In this document: in pieces, positions 1 through 10,207 of the stretch | Position numbering within the stretch: the stretch's first letter is position 1 | How the letters are laid out: every line of letters begins with the position of its first letter | Source of the DNA: Acidimicrobiia bacterium | Lineage (GTDB): Bacteria > Actinomycetota > Acidimicrobiia > Spongiisociales > UBA11373 | Assembly (NCBI GenBank): GCA_016932695.1 | Contig: JAFGCH010000016.1 | Location: 1 to 64,000, forward strand | Direction: 5' to 3' | Length of the DNA: 64,000 nucleotides | Notes under the pieces: generated by a model | Databases searched by the model: none | Seen by the model: the letters and a program-made list of their open reading frames with translations, nothing else | Told to the model about the DNA's origin: nothing | Translations under genes and position numbers: made by a program

Positions 1-18
1 GGGCGAGGGAGCGCCCCA

Positions 19-100
19 GTTTTCGTTGCGTCTTGCCCTCACCGCGTAGGCCGCCGTCAGGCGGCCTACGCGCCTCTCCCGGCTTCGCCGGGAGAGGCAG
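19..100. repeat. Dispersed intergenic palindromic repeat, copy A (contains cctctcccggcttcgccgggagagg hairpin)
   Basis: ttgccctcaccg...ggccgcc..ggcggcct.cgcgcctctcccgg-ttcg-ccgggagaggcag; near-identical to 36023-36103. Confidence 0.7.
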
Positions 101-120
101 AGAGCGAGGCAAACGAGGTC

Positions 121-1113
121 TCAGCCCCGGGCGTCCTCCACCCGGGCGATCAAGTAGTCGCCCAGGACGCGGAGCACCCCGGCCACCTCTCCGGCCGGCA
201 GAGCCTCGAGGGCGGCGGCCGCCGCGGCGGTATGGCCCCGGGCGATCTCCAGGGCCCGCTCCACATGACCACCGGCCCGGGCGAGGTCGATGACCCGCTG
301 CACCGCCTCGGCGGGGTAGGGGCGGCCGCCGGCGAGGAGGCGGCGCACCTCGGCGCCGTCGGGCCCTTCCAGCGAGTAGAGGACGGGCAGGGTGAAGGTG
401 CCCTCCTTGACGTCGGAGCCGGCCGGCTTGCCTAGGAACTCCTCGGTGGCCACCAGGTCGAGCACGTCGTCGGTGATCTGGAAGGCCATGCCCACCTCGT
501 GGGCCCAGCGGCTCACCGCCTCGGTAGCCTCGGGCCCGGCCCCGCCGGCCATAGCCCCCAGCCGTGCCGAGGTGCGAATGAGGCTGGCCGTCTTGAGGGC
601 GACCACCCGGAAGTACCCTGCGGGGCCCTGGTTGGTGTCGCCCATCAACTGCAGTTCCAGTATCTGGCCCTCGCAGAGGTCGGCATAGGTGCGGGCCAGC
701 AGGGTGACCGCTTCCACCCCGAGAGGGGCCGCCGTCTCGCTGGCCCGGGCGAGCAGGAAGTCCCCGGCCAGGATGGCCACGGTGTTGGACCAGTTGGCGT
801 TCACCGACACCGCCCCGCGACGGCTGGCAGCCTCGTCGATGACGTCGTCGTGGTACAGGCTGCCCAGGTGCACCAGTTCCACCGCGACCCCGGCGGCGAC
901 CGGGCCGTCGCCCGGCTCGGGGCCCAACTCGGCCGCGACCTGGGCCAGCAAGGGGCGGTAGCGCTTGCCTCCGGCGGCCAGCAAATGCTGGGCGATCCGG
1001 GTGAGGAAGGCATCCTCCGAGGTGGTGGCCCGGAGCAAGCCCGTTTCCACCGCCTCAAGGCGGGCCCACACTCGTTCGATAGGGATGAGGTCGCGAACGA
1101 CGGGGCGATCCAT
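121..1113 (-). CDS. Polyprenyl diphosphate synthase (IspA/HepT-like trans-prenyltransferase)
   Basis: GGKRYRPLL and DDVID first Asp-rich region, QITDDVLD second; start probably ATG at 1113 (MDRPVV) rather than 1158. Confidence 0.9.
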   Translation of the reverse strand: MDRPVVRDLIPIERVWARLEAVETGLLRATTSEDAFLTRIAQHLLAAGGKRYRPLLAQVAAELGPEPGDGPVAAGVAVELVHLGSLYHDDVIDEAASRRGAVSVNANWSNTVAILAGDFLLARASETAAPLGVEAVTLLARTYADLCEGQILELQLMGDTNQGPAGYFRVVALKTASLIRTSARLGAMAGGAGPEATEAVSRWAHEVGMAFQITDDVLDLVATEEFLGKPAGSDVKEGTFTLPVLYSLEGPDGAEVRRLLAGGRPYPAEAVQRVIDLARAGGHVERALEIARGHTAAAAAALEALPAGEVAGVLRVLGDYLIARVEDARG

Positions 1114-1251
1114 GGAGGGCCTCTGCGCCGGGTGCCCGAGGATGGTAGCCGAGGGCATGTCCCAAGACCCCTTCCCACCGGAGAACGGGGGTGGGAAGGT
1201 GATGCCGTTTGGGCCCGCTGCCGCCCCCCGAGAGGGAGGGAGGAGGCCGGG

Positions 1252-1279
1252 TTGGGTTCGACCGCCCCACCGCTATAGT
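1252..1279 (+). promoter_or_regulatory. Candidate sigma70-type promoter of clpC (TTGGGT-N16-TATAGT)
   Basis: -35/-10-like hexamers with 16-nt spacer about 57 nt upstream of the clpC TTG start. Confidence 0.35.
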
Positions 1280-1335
1280 CACCGAGGCGCCTCCGCAACC
1301 GGAAGCGCCGTTGCTGCATCAGGAGACTGAGAGCC

Positions 1336-3852
1336 TTGTTCGAGAGGTTCACTGACCGAGCCCGTCGGGTGGTGGTCCTGGCCCAGGAAGAGGCCAGGTT
1401 GCTCAACCACAACTACATCGGCACCGAGCACATCCTCCTCGGCCTCATCCACGAGGGCGAGGGGGTGGCCGCCCGGGCCCTGGAGGGCATGGGCATCAGC
1501 CTGGAGTCGGTGCGCTCCCAGGTGGTGGAGATCATCGGCCAGGGAGCCCAGGCCCCCAGCGGCCACATCCCCTTCACCCCGCGGGCCAAGAAGGTCCTCG
1601 AGCTGTCCCTGCGCGAGGCCCTGCAGCTGGGGCACAACTACATCGGCACCGAGCACATTCTCCTCGGCCTGATCCGCGAGGGCGAGGGGGTGGCCGCCCA
1701 GGTGCTGCAGAAGCTGGGGGCGGAGCTGCACAAGGTCCGCCAGACCGTCATCCAGCTGCTGTCCGGCTCCCATTCCGGAGAGGCCTCGGGCCAGGAGCCT
1801 TCCTCCGGCGGGCGGCGCGGTGGAGCTCAGGGAGCCGGCACTCCTGAGTCCTCCGGCGGCGGATCCACCGTCCTCGACCAGTTCGGGCGCAACCTCACCC
1901 AGTACGCCCGCGAGCGCAAACTCGACCCGGTGATCGGCCGGATGCGGGAGATCGACCGGGTTATGCAGATCCTCTCCCGCCGCACCAAGAACAACCCGGT
2001 GCTGGTGGGGGAGCCCGGGGTGGGCAAGACCGCCATCGTCGAAGGCCTGGCGCAGCGCATCATCGCCGGCGAGGTGCCCGAGACCCTCAAGGGCAAGCAG
2101 ATCTACACCCTCGACCTGGGGGCCCTGGTGGCCGGCTCCCGCTATCGCGGCGACTTCGAGGAGCGGCTGAAGAAGGTGCTCAAGGAGATTCGCACCCGCG
2201 GCGACATCGTCATGTTCATCGACGAGATCCACACTCTGGTGGGAGCCGGAGCCGCCGAGGGGGCCATCGACGCCGCCAGCATCCTGAAGCCCATGCTGGC
2301 CCGGGGCGAGCTGCAGACGGTGGGAGCCACCACGCTGGAGGAGTACCGCAAGCACCTGGAGAAGGACTCCGCCCTGGAGCGTCGCTTTCAACCGGTGCAG
2401 GTGGACGAGCCCTCGGTGGCCGAGACCATCGAAATCCTCAAAGGCCTGCGGGAGAAGTACGAGACGCACCACGGCGCCCGCTACACCGACGCCGCCCTGG
2501 TGAGCGCGGCCAACCTGGCCGACCGCTACATCGCCGACCGGCACCTGCCCGACAAGGCGATCGACCTCATCGACGAGGCGGGGAGCCGTATGCGCATCCA
2601 TCGCCGGCCCTCGTCGCCGGAACTCGACGACCTCGACCGGCGCATCGCCGGCTTGCGGGGCCAGAAGGAGGAGGCCGTCCAGGCCCAGCAGTTCGAGCGG
2701 GCCGCCCAGGTGCGCGACCAGGAGCGGACCCTGCTCTCCGAGCGCCTGCGCCTGGAAGCGGAGATTTCCCCCGGGACGACCTTCTCGGTCATCGACGAGG
2801 AGCAGATCGCCGAAGTCCTGGCCCAGTGGACGGGCATCCCGGTGCAGAGCCTCACCGAGGAGGAGACGAGCAAGCTCCTGCGCATGGAAGACGAGCTCCA
2901 CAAGCGCATCGTGGGCCAGCATGAGGCGATCGTGGCGGTCAGCCGGGCCATTCGCCGTACCCGGGCCGGCCTCAAGGACCCCAAGCGCCCGGCGGGCTCG
3001 TTCATCTTCCTGGGCCCCTCGGGCGTGGGGAAGACCGAGACGGCCAAGGCCCTAGCCGAGTTCCTCTTCGGCAACGAGAACGCCCTCATCCAGCTGGACA
3101 TGTCCGAGTACATGGAGAAGCACACCGTCAGCCGGCTGGTGGGCTCGCCGCCGGGTTACGTGGGCTACGACGAGGGCGGCCAGCTCACCGAAGCGGTGCG
3201 GCGCAAGCCCTTCTCGGTGGTGCTCTTCGACGAGATCGAGAAGGCTCACCCCGACGTCTTCAACACCCTCCTGCAGATTCTCGAGGACGGGCGCCTCACC
3301 GACGCCCAGGGCCGAACGGTGGACTTCAAGAACACCGTGATCATCATGACCTCCAACCTGGGCACCGCCGACCTGCGCCGCAAGTCCATCGGCTTCGTGG
3401 CCGAGGGGGCCGAGGTGGGCTACCAGCAGATCAAGGACAAGGTGACCGAGGCCCTCAAGCGGTCGTTCCGCCCGGAGTTCCTCAACCGCATCGACGAGGT
3501 CATCGTCTTCCACGAGCTGACCATGGGTGAGGTCGGCCAGATCGTGGACCTGATGATGGCCCGGGTGCGCCGCCAGCTGGAGTCCCAGGCGTTGGAGCTG
3601 ATGCTCACCGACTCCGCCAAGGAGGTCCTGGCCCGCAAAGGCTACGACCCTCAACTGGGCGCCCGGCCGCTGCGGCGGGCCATCCAGCGCCTTCTCGAGG
3701 ATCCCCTGTCGGAGAAGGTTCTCTTCCACGAGTTCCCCGCCGGCTCCACCATCCTGGTGGATGTGGACGAGGAGGGCGCCGGCCTCACCTTCGTCCCGGT
3801 GTCGGCGCCGGATCGCCCTCCGGTCGAAATGGCCGACTCGCCCGAGGCTTAG
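1336..3852 (+). CDS. clpC: ATP-dependent Clp protease ATP-binding subunit ClpC
   Basis: Two Clp_N repeats ([13 protein letters not shown]), two AAA+ Walker A motifs ([16 protein letters not shown]), UVR-like middle region. Confidence 0.97.
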   Translation: MFERFTDRARRVVVLAQEEARLLNHNYIGTEHILLGLIHEGEGVAARALEGMGISLESVRSQVVEIIGQGAQAPSGHIPFTPRAKKVLELSLREALQLGHNYIGTEHILLGLIREGEGVAAQVLQKLGAELHKVRQTVIQLLSGSHSGEASGQEPSSGGRRGGAQGAGTPESSGGGSTVLDQFGRNLTQYARERKLDPVIGRMREIDRVMQILSRRTKNNPVLVGEPGVGKTAIVEGLAQRIIAGEVPETLKGKQIYTLDLGALVAGSRYRGDFEERLKKVLKEIRTRGDIVMFIDEIHTLVGAGAAEGAIDAASILKPMLARGELQTVGATTLEEYRKHLEKDSALERRFQPVQVDEPSVAETIEILKGLREKYETHHGARYTDAALVSAANLADRYIADRHLPDKAIDLIDEAGSRMRIHRRPSSPELDDLDRRIAGLRGQKEEAVQAQQFERAAQVRDQERTLLSERLRLEAEISPGTTFSVIDEEQIAEVLAQWTGIPVQSLTEEETSKLLRMEDELHKRIVGQHEAIVAVSRAIRRTRAGLKDPKRPAGSFIFLGPSGVGKTETAKALAEFLFGNENALIQLDMSEYMEKHTVSRLVGSPPGYVGYDEGGQLTEAVRRKPFSVVLFDEIEKAHPDVFNTLLQILEDGRLTDAQGRTVDFKNTVIIMTSNLGTADLRRKSIGFVAEGAEVGYQQIKDKVTEALKRSFRPEFLNRIDEVIVFHELTMGEVGQIVDLMMARVRRQLESQALELMLTDSAKEVLARKGYDPQLGARPLRRAIQRLLEDPLSEKVLFHEFPAGSTILVDVDEEGAGLTFVPVSAPDRPPVEMADSPEA

Positions 3853-3952
3853 AGGGCGATCGGCCCGACGAACGGGCCTTCAGTTGGTTTAGACTCCGGT
3901 TACGGCCTGTGATGGCCTGAATGTGGGACGGAGCGAAGAGGAGCCAGATTCC

Positions 3953-5146
3953 ATGATGAGAAGAAGGCTTGCCCTGGTCGCGCTCTTGGCAGTGTTCGGC
4001 CTCGTCGTCGCCGCTTGCGGCGACGACGACGGCGGCACGACCGCTGCCCCGACGACGACCGCGGCTACCACGACCACCGCTGCCCCGACGACGACCGCAG
4101 CCCCGACGACGACGGCGCCGCCCGAGACGACGACGACGGCCGCCCCGATCGCGGCGAAGATCTGCGAGATCACCGACGTCGGCGGCATCGACGACAAGTC
4201 CTTCAACGAGACGGCCTGGAGGGGCATGGAGCTGGCTCGCGACCAGCTCGGTGTCGAGGTGGCCTACCTGGAGTCCCAGGCTGCCACCGATTACCGGCCG
4301 AACATCGACGCCTTCGTGAACGAGGGCTGCGAACTGATCATCACCGTCGGGTTCCTGCTCGCCAACGACACCGCTCTGGCGGCCTGTGACTACCCGGATC
4401 AGAAGTTCGCCATCATCGACCAGCAGCCGGAGTTCTATCCCGGCTCGCCGTGGGCCGATGCCGACGGCAACCCGCTGTGTGACTTCTCCCAGGTCCGCGG
4501 CCTGACCTTCGCCACCGACGAGGCGGCATTCCTGGCCGGGTACCTGGCGGCCGGCATGACCCAGTCCGGCGTGGTGGGCACCTTCGGCGGCATCAACATC
4601 CCGCCGGTGACCATCTTCATGGACGGCTTTGTCAAGGGCGTCCGCTACTACAACGAGCTGAACGGCACCGACGTCCAGGCGCTCGGCTGGAACCCGGACA
4701 CCGCCGAAGGGTTGTTCACGGGCAACTTCGAGAGCCTCGACGACGGCCGGGCATTCGGGGAGAACCTGAACGACGAAGGCGCCGACATCGTCCTGCCGGT
4801 GGCCGGCCCCGTGGGCCTGGGCACCGCGGCGGCAGCGCAGGAGCGCGGCTTCCTGGTCATCGGTGTCGACGCCGACCAGTACCTCACCGCCCCCGAGTTC
4901 GCCGGCGTCTGGCTGACCTCGATCCTGAAGAACATGGACGTGGCCGTGCTCAACACGATCACCAACGTGCTCAACCTGGGCTCGGTCGGCAACCTGTACG
5001 TGGGCACCCTCGCCAACGGCGGCGTGGGCCTGGCCCCGTACCACGACCTCGAGGGCACCGTCCCGGCCGACCTGGCCGCTGCCATCGAGCAGATCAAGGC
5101 GGACATCATCGCCGCCGGCGGCCTGGCTGCCTTCCTGACCTCGTAG
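3953..5146 (+). CDS. BMP family ABC transporter substrate-binding lipoprotein
   Basis: Lipobox LVVAAC, Thr/Ala/Pro-rich linker, then KICEITDVGGIDDKSFNETAWRG typical of Bmp/Med proteins. Confidence 0.93.
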   Translation: MMRRRLALVALLAVFGLVVAACGDDDGGTTAAPTTTAATTTTAAPTTTAAPTTTAPPETTTTAAPIAAKICEITDVGGIDDKSFNETAWRGMELARDQLGVEVAYLESQAATDYRPNIDAFVNEGCELIITVGFLLANDTALAACDYPDQKFAIIDQQPEFYPGSPWADADGNPLCDFSQVRGLTFATDEAAFLAGYLAAGMTQSGVVGTFGGINIPPVTIFMDGFVKGVRYYNELNGTDVQALGWNPDTAEGLFTGNFESLDDGRAFGENLNDEGADIVLPVAGPVGLGTAAAAQERGFLVIGVDADQYLTAPEFAGVWLTSILKNMDVAVLNTITNVLNLGSVGNLYVGTLANGGVGLAPYHDLEGTVPADLAAAIEQIKADIIAAGGLAAFLTS

Positions 5147-5180
5147 GGGTAACAGGGAGTATCCAGAGACCCGAAGCGTG

Positions 5181-5217
5181 AGGATCCCCCCGGCTCGCCG
5201 GGGGGATCCTCTTTTTT
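5181..5217 (+). terminator. Intrinsic terminator between SBP and ATPase genes
   Basis: aggatccccccgg ctcg ccggggggatcct followed by cttttttg. Confidence 0.85.
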
Positions 5218-5277
5218 GGGCGGCGGCCGGGCCGTCGTGTAGTCTGCGCCCTCACCGAGGGGAGTGAGGGAGCGGGG

Positions 5278-6981
5278 TTGGAACTCCAGCTGCGAGGAAT
5301 CACCAAGCGATTCCCCGGCGTGCTCGCCAACGACCGCATCGACCTCACGGTGCGCTCCGGCGAGATCCTCGGCCTGCTGGGCGAGAACGGTGCCGGCAAG
5401 ACCACTCTCATGAACATCCTCTACGGCCTCTACTCGGCCGACGAGGGAGAGATCCTCATCGAGGGCGAGGTGCAGCAGTTCTCCGGCCCGGGCGACGCCA
5501 TCGCGGCCGGGATCGGCATGGTGCACCAGCACTTCATGCTGGTCCCGGTCTTCAGCGTGGCGGAGAACGTGGTGCTGGGCGTCGAGCCCACCCGCCGCAT
5601 GCCCGCCTGGCTGGGGCCGGCGCTCGCCGGGGCCTTCGGCGCAATGATCGCCGGTTCCTCCTTCGCTTTGTCCTGGTTCGGCTGGCCGACCTGGCTGTGG
5701 GCCATCCTGATGGCGATCGTCGGCGGGGCGGTGGGCTTCCTCGCCCGGTGGGCTTGGCCGTTCCTCACCCGCTCCAAGGGCAAGGCGCGTCGTGGGGGCT
5801 CCATCAACATGCGCGAGGCGCGGCGCGACGTCAGGGAGATCTCGGAGCGCTACGGCCTGGAAGTGGACCCCGAAGCGATCATCGAGGACCTGCCCGTAGG
5901 GGTGCAGCAGCGGGTGGAGATCATCAAGGTCCTCTTCCGCGAGGCCCAGTTCCTCGTCTTCGATGAGCCCACCGCAGTGCTGACCCCCCAGGAGGTCCAG
6001 GAGTTCTTCGGCATCGTGCGCTCGCTGCGCGACGCCGGCAAGGGCATCGTGTTCATTACCCACAAGCTGGGCGAGGTGATCGAGATCTCCGACCGTATCG
6101 CCGTGCTGCGCGACGGCCGGGTGGTGGGTGAGGCGCTCCCCGGAGAGGTCGACCAGAACTGCCTCGCCGAGATGATGGTGGGCCGCCCGGTAGAGCTCAC
6201 CGTGGCCAAGGAGACCGCGACCCCGGGCGACGCGGTGCTCGAGGTGACCGACCTGGTGGTGCTCGACGAGCGGGAGCACCCGGCGGTCAACGGGGTCTCC
6301 TTCCGGGTCCGGGCGGGGGAGATCGTGGGGATCGCCGGCGTCCAGGGCAACGGTCAGACCGAGTTGGTGCGGGCTCTCACCGGCATGCGGCCTCCGCTGC
6401 GGGGGTCCATCAGGATCGCCGGGGAGGAAGTGGCCGGAGCCGACCCGCGACACATCCACCGGCTGGGTGTGGCTCACGTGCCCGAGGACCGCCTGCGCCA
6501 TGGGCTGGTAACCGCCTTCACCGTGGCCGAGAACATGGTTCTCGACAGCTACCACTCCGCCCCCTACTCCCGGGCGTTCGTCATGGACTGGGGCAAGACC
6601 CGGGAGGAGTCGCGCCGTCTGGTGGAGCAGTTCGATGTGCGCACCCCGAGCATCGAGGTCAAGGCGGCCAACCTCTCCGGCGGCAACCAGCAGAAGGTGA
6701 TCGTGGCCCGGGAGTTCGGGCGGGAGAACGTGAAGCTGGCCGTGGCGTCTCAGCCCACCCGCGGCCTCGACGTCGGGTCCATCGAGTACATCCACAGTCA
6801 GATCGTCACCCAGCGCGACCGCGGGGCGGCGATCCTCATCGTCTCCACCGAGCTCGACGAGGTCATGGCCCTCAGCGATCGGCTGCTGGTGATGTACCGG
6901 GGCAAGGTGGTGGCCGAGCTCGACCCCAAGCAGGTCACCCCGGCCGAGGTCGGCCTCCACATGGCAGGAGCGAAGCTGTGA
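5278..6981 (+). CDS. BMP-family ABC transporter ATP-binding protein (two ATPase domains) with putative TM hairpin insertion
   Basis: Walker A GENGAGKT, LPVGVQQRVEI, FDEPTAVLTPQE, second signature NLSGGNQQK, QPTRGLDVGSIEYIH; hydrophobic insert at nt 5599-5802; TTG start. Confidence 0.93.
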   Translation: MELQLRGITKRFPGVLANDRIDLTVRSGEILGLLGENGAGKTTLMNILYGLYSADEGEILIEGEVQQFSGPGDAIAAGIGMVHQHFMLVPVFSVAENVVLGVEPTRRMPAWLGPALAGAFGAMIAGSSFALSWFGWPTWLWAILMAIVGGAVGFLARWAWPFLTRSKGKARRGGSINMREARRDVREISERYGLEVDPEAIIEDLPVGVQQRVEIIKVLFREAQFLVFDEPTAVLTPQEVQEFFGIVRSLRDAGKGIVFITHKLGEVIEISDRIAVLRDGRVVGEALPGEVDQNCLAEMMVGRPVELTVAKETATPGDAVLEVTDLVVLDEREHPAVNGVSFRVRAGEIVGIAGVQGNGQTELVRALTGMRPPLRGSIRIAGEEVAGADPRHIHRLGVAHVPEDRLRHGLVTAFTVAENMVLDSYHSAPYSRAFVMDWGKTREESRRLVEQFDVRTPSIEVKAANLSGGNQQKVIVAREFGRENVKLAVASQPTRGLDVGSIEYIHSQIVTQRDRGAAILIVSTELDEVMALSDRLLVMYRGKVVAELDPKQVTPAEVGLHMAGAKL

Positions 6982-8195
6982 GCGATCGACCCGAGCTCGA
7001 GCAGTCTCCGGAGGAGAAGAAGCCCGGGCGTCTCGGCAGCCGCCTGTTCCGGGAGATCACCGGGGTGGGCGTCGACTGGCGCAGCGCGATGCTGGTCCCC
7101 CTCCTGGCGGTGATCACCGCCCTCATCGTCAGCGCGGTGATCATCGCCATCACCGACGTTGATGCGCTGCGCATGTGGGGCAGCAAGCCGGGTGAGGCCG
7201 CCGCCGAGACGTTCGGCACCATTCGCGATGCCTACGTGGCCCTGTTCAAGGGCGCTTTCTGGGGCCTCAAGGCGTTCTCCGAAACCCTGATTGCCGCCGC
7301 GCCCCTGATCCTGACCGGGCTGTCGGTGGCCATCGGCTTCCGGGCGGGCCTCTTCAACATCGGGCCCGAGGGGCAGATGCTCATGGGCGGCCTGGCCGCC
7401 ACCATCATCGGCTTCTACTTCGATCTCCCCGCCGTCATCCACCTGCCCTTCGCCCTGTTGGGCGGCCTCGTGGCCGGGGCCATCTGGGGCGGCATCCCCG
7501 GCCTGCTACGGGCCAAGACGGGAGCCCATGAGGTCATCACCACCATCATGTTGAACTGGATCGCCATCCGGTTCATCGACTGGGTGTTGAAGACCAGTTT
7601 CGTCCAGCAGGGCGGGCGCCAGGACCCGGTTTCCAAGAACGTCCGGCCCAGTGCCCTCTTGCCCCGGTTCTTCGACGACCCCACCATCCGCCTCCACGCC
7701 GGGGTCATCGTGGCCCTGCTGGCCGCCGCCTTCATCTTCTGGCTGCTGTATCGCACCACGATTGGCTATCAGTTCCGGGCGGTGGGCTACAACCCCGATG
7801 CGGCGCACTACGCCGGCATGAAGGTCACCTGGATGTACGTGCTGGTCATGGCCATTGCCGGGGGTATGGCCGGCCTGGGCGGGGCCAACCAGATCCTCGG
7901 GCCCCTGGTCCGGGCTACCCCAGGGTTCTCCGCGGGCATCGGCTTCGACGCCATCGCCCTGGCGCTGCTGGGTCGCTCCCATCCGGTGGGAGTGGTCCTG
8001 GCCGGCCTGCTGTTCGGGGCTTTGGAGGCGGGAGGCCGTGAGATGCAGGTGGCCACCGACGTGTCCATCGACCTCATCTTGGTGGTGCAGGCCTTGATCG
8101 TGGTGTTCATCGCCGCTCCGGCGCTGATCCGGGCCATCTACCGGGTGCGCACCGGTGGCGAAGCAGAGCGGATCACTAAGGGGTGGGCGGCATGA
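6978..8195 (+). CDS. ABC transporter permease (BMP/nucleoside type)
   Basis: Polytopic; FRAGLFNIGPEGQMLMGGL motif; 4-nt overlap with ATPase gene. Confidence 0.92.
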   Translation: MSDRPELEQSPEEKKPGRLGSRLFREITGVGVDWRSAMLVPLLAVITALIVSAVIIAITDVDALRMWGSKPGEAAAETFGTIRDAYVALFKGAFWGLKAFSETLIAAAPLILTGLSVAIGFRAGLFNIGPEGQMLMGGLAATIIGFYFDLPAVIHLPFALLGGLVAGAIWGGIPGLLRAKTGAHEVITTIMLNWIAIRFIDWVLKTSFVQQGGRQDPVSKNVRPSALLPRFFDDPTIRLHAGVIVALLAAAFIFWLLYRTTIGYQFRAVGYNPDAAHYAGMKVTWMYVLVMAIAGGMAGLGGANQILGPLVRATPGFSAGIGFDAIALALLGRSHPVGVVLAGLLFGALEAGGREMQVATDVSIDLILVVQALIVVFIAAPALIRAIYRVRTGGEAERITKGWAA

Positions 8196-9454
8196 CCGCC
8201 GAAGCCGCTCTTCGCTCCCCGCGGGAGATCCGCCGGGCCCGCTACCTGGGCATCACCTACCTGGTGCTGTCCGGGTTCGTGCTGTGGTTCTTCGGCATCG
8301 GCAGCTGGGGCGAGGGGATCGCCGACTTCGGCATGGCCCGGCCCACCGACACCTTCGACTGGATCCCCAGCCTGCCGGTGCCTGCGGCCGCTTTCGCCAT
8401 CGGAGTGGCGGTGGTATTCGCCTTCATGGGCGGGGTGCAGTTGGTCCGTGGCTTCGGGCGCTGGCAGAACCGCATCCTGGCCATCGCCTTCATCCTGTTC
8501 ATCTTTGCCTTCCTCGGCTGGGCCGCCGCGGGGCAGTCCTTTAACCTCGTCGGCATGCTGCGCACCGCCGTGGAGCGCAGCACCCCGATCACCTTCGGGG
8601 CGCTGGCGGGCCTCCTCGGTGAGCGGGTGGCGGTCATCAACATTGCCATCGAAGGGCAGTTGCTCGCCGGGGCCTTCGCCGGGGCCCTGGTCGCCTCGAT
8701 CACGAGCAACGCCTGGCCGGGCGTGGTCGCGGCGGTGCTGGTGGGGCTGTTCTTCGGCTGGGTGCTGGCGGTGCTGGCCATCCGCTACCGGGTGGACCAG
8801 ATCATCATCGGGGTGGTCATCAACATTTTCGTGCTGGGACTGACCTCGTTCCTCACTGCCCGGATCCTCGCCCCCAACCCCCACCTGAACAGGGGGATCA
8901 AGCTGAACTCCTGGCGCATCCCCGGCTTGGGCGATATCCCCGTCATCGGGCCGATCTTCTTCGACCAGACGATCTTCGTGTACGCCTCGCTGATCCTGGT
9001 GGCGGTGCTGGCCTACACCCTGTTCCACACCAGGTGGGGCCTGCAGGCCCGGGCGGTGGGCGAGCACCCGCGGGCGGCGGACACCGTGGGCATCAACGTC
9101 TACCGCTACCGCTACCTCAACGTGCTGCTGGGCGGGGCGGTGGCCGGCTTCGGCGGCGCCTACTTCACCATCGGCACGGTGGGCCGCTTCGACGAGAACA
9201 TGACCACGGGCCGCGGCTTCATCGCCCTGGCCGCCATGATCTTCGGCCGCTGGCACCCGGTGGGGGCCCTCTCGGCGGCTCTGATCTTCGGCTTTGCCGA
9301 TGCCCTGGCCGGCAAGCTGGGCATCCTGCAGACCGGGATCCCTTCGGAGTTCCTGCTGATGGCCCCCTACATCGCCACCCTGGTGGTCGTCACGGGGATC
9401 GTCGGCAAGGCCCGCCCGCCCGCTGCCGATGGCCAGGTGTACGTGAAGGAGTAG
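8192..9454 (+). CDS. ABC transporter permease (BMP/nucleoside type)
   Basis: Polytopic; GERVAVINIAIEGQLLAGAFAG motif; overlaps previous permease. Confidence 0.92.
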   Translation: MTAEAALRSPREIRRARYLGITYLVLSGFVLWFFGIGSWGEGIADFGMARPTDTFDWIPSLPVPAAAFAIGVAVVFAFMGGVQLVRGFGRWQNRILAIAFILFIFAFLGWAAAGQSFNLVGMLRTAVERSTPITFGALAGLLGERVAVINIAIEGQLLAGAFAGALVASITSNAWPGVVAAVLVGLFFGWVLAVLAIRYRVDQIIIGVVINIFVLGLTSFLTARILAPNPHLNRGIKLNSWRIPGLGDIPVIGPIFFDQTIFVYASLILVAVLAYTLFHTRWGLQARAVGEHPRAADTVGINVYRYRYLNVLLGGAVAGFGGAYFTIGTVGRFDENMTTGRGFIALAAMIFGRWHPVGALSAALIFGFADALAGKLGILQTGIPSEFLLMAPYIATLVVVTGIVGKARPPAADGQVYVKE

Positions 9455-9526
9455 GGCCGCGCCCGGCGCGAGGGGGCCGGGAGAGTCCAGACCCCGGCGG
9501 CGCGGGCGCCACTACGCTCGCCCCTG

Positions 9527-10207
9527 ATGCCTGCCCGCTCCCCGCTCCCGGTGGCTCTAGCCCTGCTGGCCGCGGCCTACGTGGCGGCGCAGATACTGGC
9601 CGATGTGACCAGCCTGAAAATCACCGAGGTGGCCGGCTTCAGCATGGACGCCGGCACCCTGGTGTACCCCTTCACCTTCACCTTGCGCGACCTGGTCCAC
9701 AAGGTGGCCGGGAAGCAGGTGGCCCGCGCCCTGATCATCGCCGCCGCAGTGATCAACATGCTCATGGCGGGGCTGTTTTGGCTGGTGGCCCGGCTGCCCG
9801 GCGTCGCCGGTTCGGGCCCGCAGACCGAGCTGTTCGGCTCGGTCCTGGCGCCGGTCTGGCGGATTGTGTTCGCCTCGATCATCGCCGAGGTGATCGCCGA
9901 GTTCGTCGACACGGAGGCCTATTCCTGGTGGGAGCGGCGCTTCGGGAGCCGCCTGCAGTGGGGCCGGGTGCTGGCCTCCAACGCGGTTTCGGTGCCTCTG
10001 GACACCATCCTGTTCGTCCTCATCGCCTTCGCCGGGCGCCTCGGCTCCGGTGACCTGACGGAGATCTTCGTGACCAACGTCTTGGTCAAGGGCGTGGTGA
10101 CCGTGGTGTCGATCCCCTGGATCTACTTCGTCCGTCCCGGCGCGGGGCGCGGCGGTGACCGCGAGGCGGCTCAGCCGCCGGTGGTCTCGGGAGAGACGCG
10201 ACCGTAG
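9527..10207 (+). CDS. VUT family (YhhQ-like) queuosine precursor transporter
   Basis: MDAGTLVYPFTFTLRDLVHKVAGK and C-terminal TM pattern typical of VUT family. Confidence 0.85.
   Translation: MPARSPLPVALALLAAAYVAAQILADVTSLKITEVAGFSMDAGTLVYPFTFTLRDLVHKVAGKQVARALIIAAAVINMLMAGLFWLVARLPGVAGSGPQTELFGSVLAPVWRIVFASIIAEVIAEFVDTEAYSWWERRFGSRLQWGRVLASNAVSVPLDTILFVLIAFAGRLGSGDLTEIFVTNVLVKGVVTVVSIPWIYFVRPGAGRGGDREAAQPPVVSGETRP

Noticed and set aside
4648-6960. 770-aa minus-strand ORF
   Set aside because: Antisense to the BMP SBP and ABC ATPase genes; composition (H/G/D/L rich) typical of spurious antisense frames.
7806-9256. Large minus-strand ORFs antisense to the permeases (e.g. 8138-9256)
   Set aside because: Antisense open frames produced by GC-rich third codon positions.
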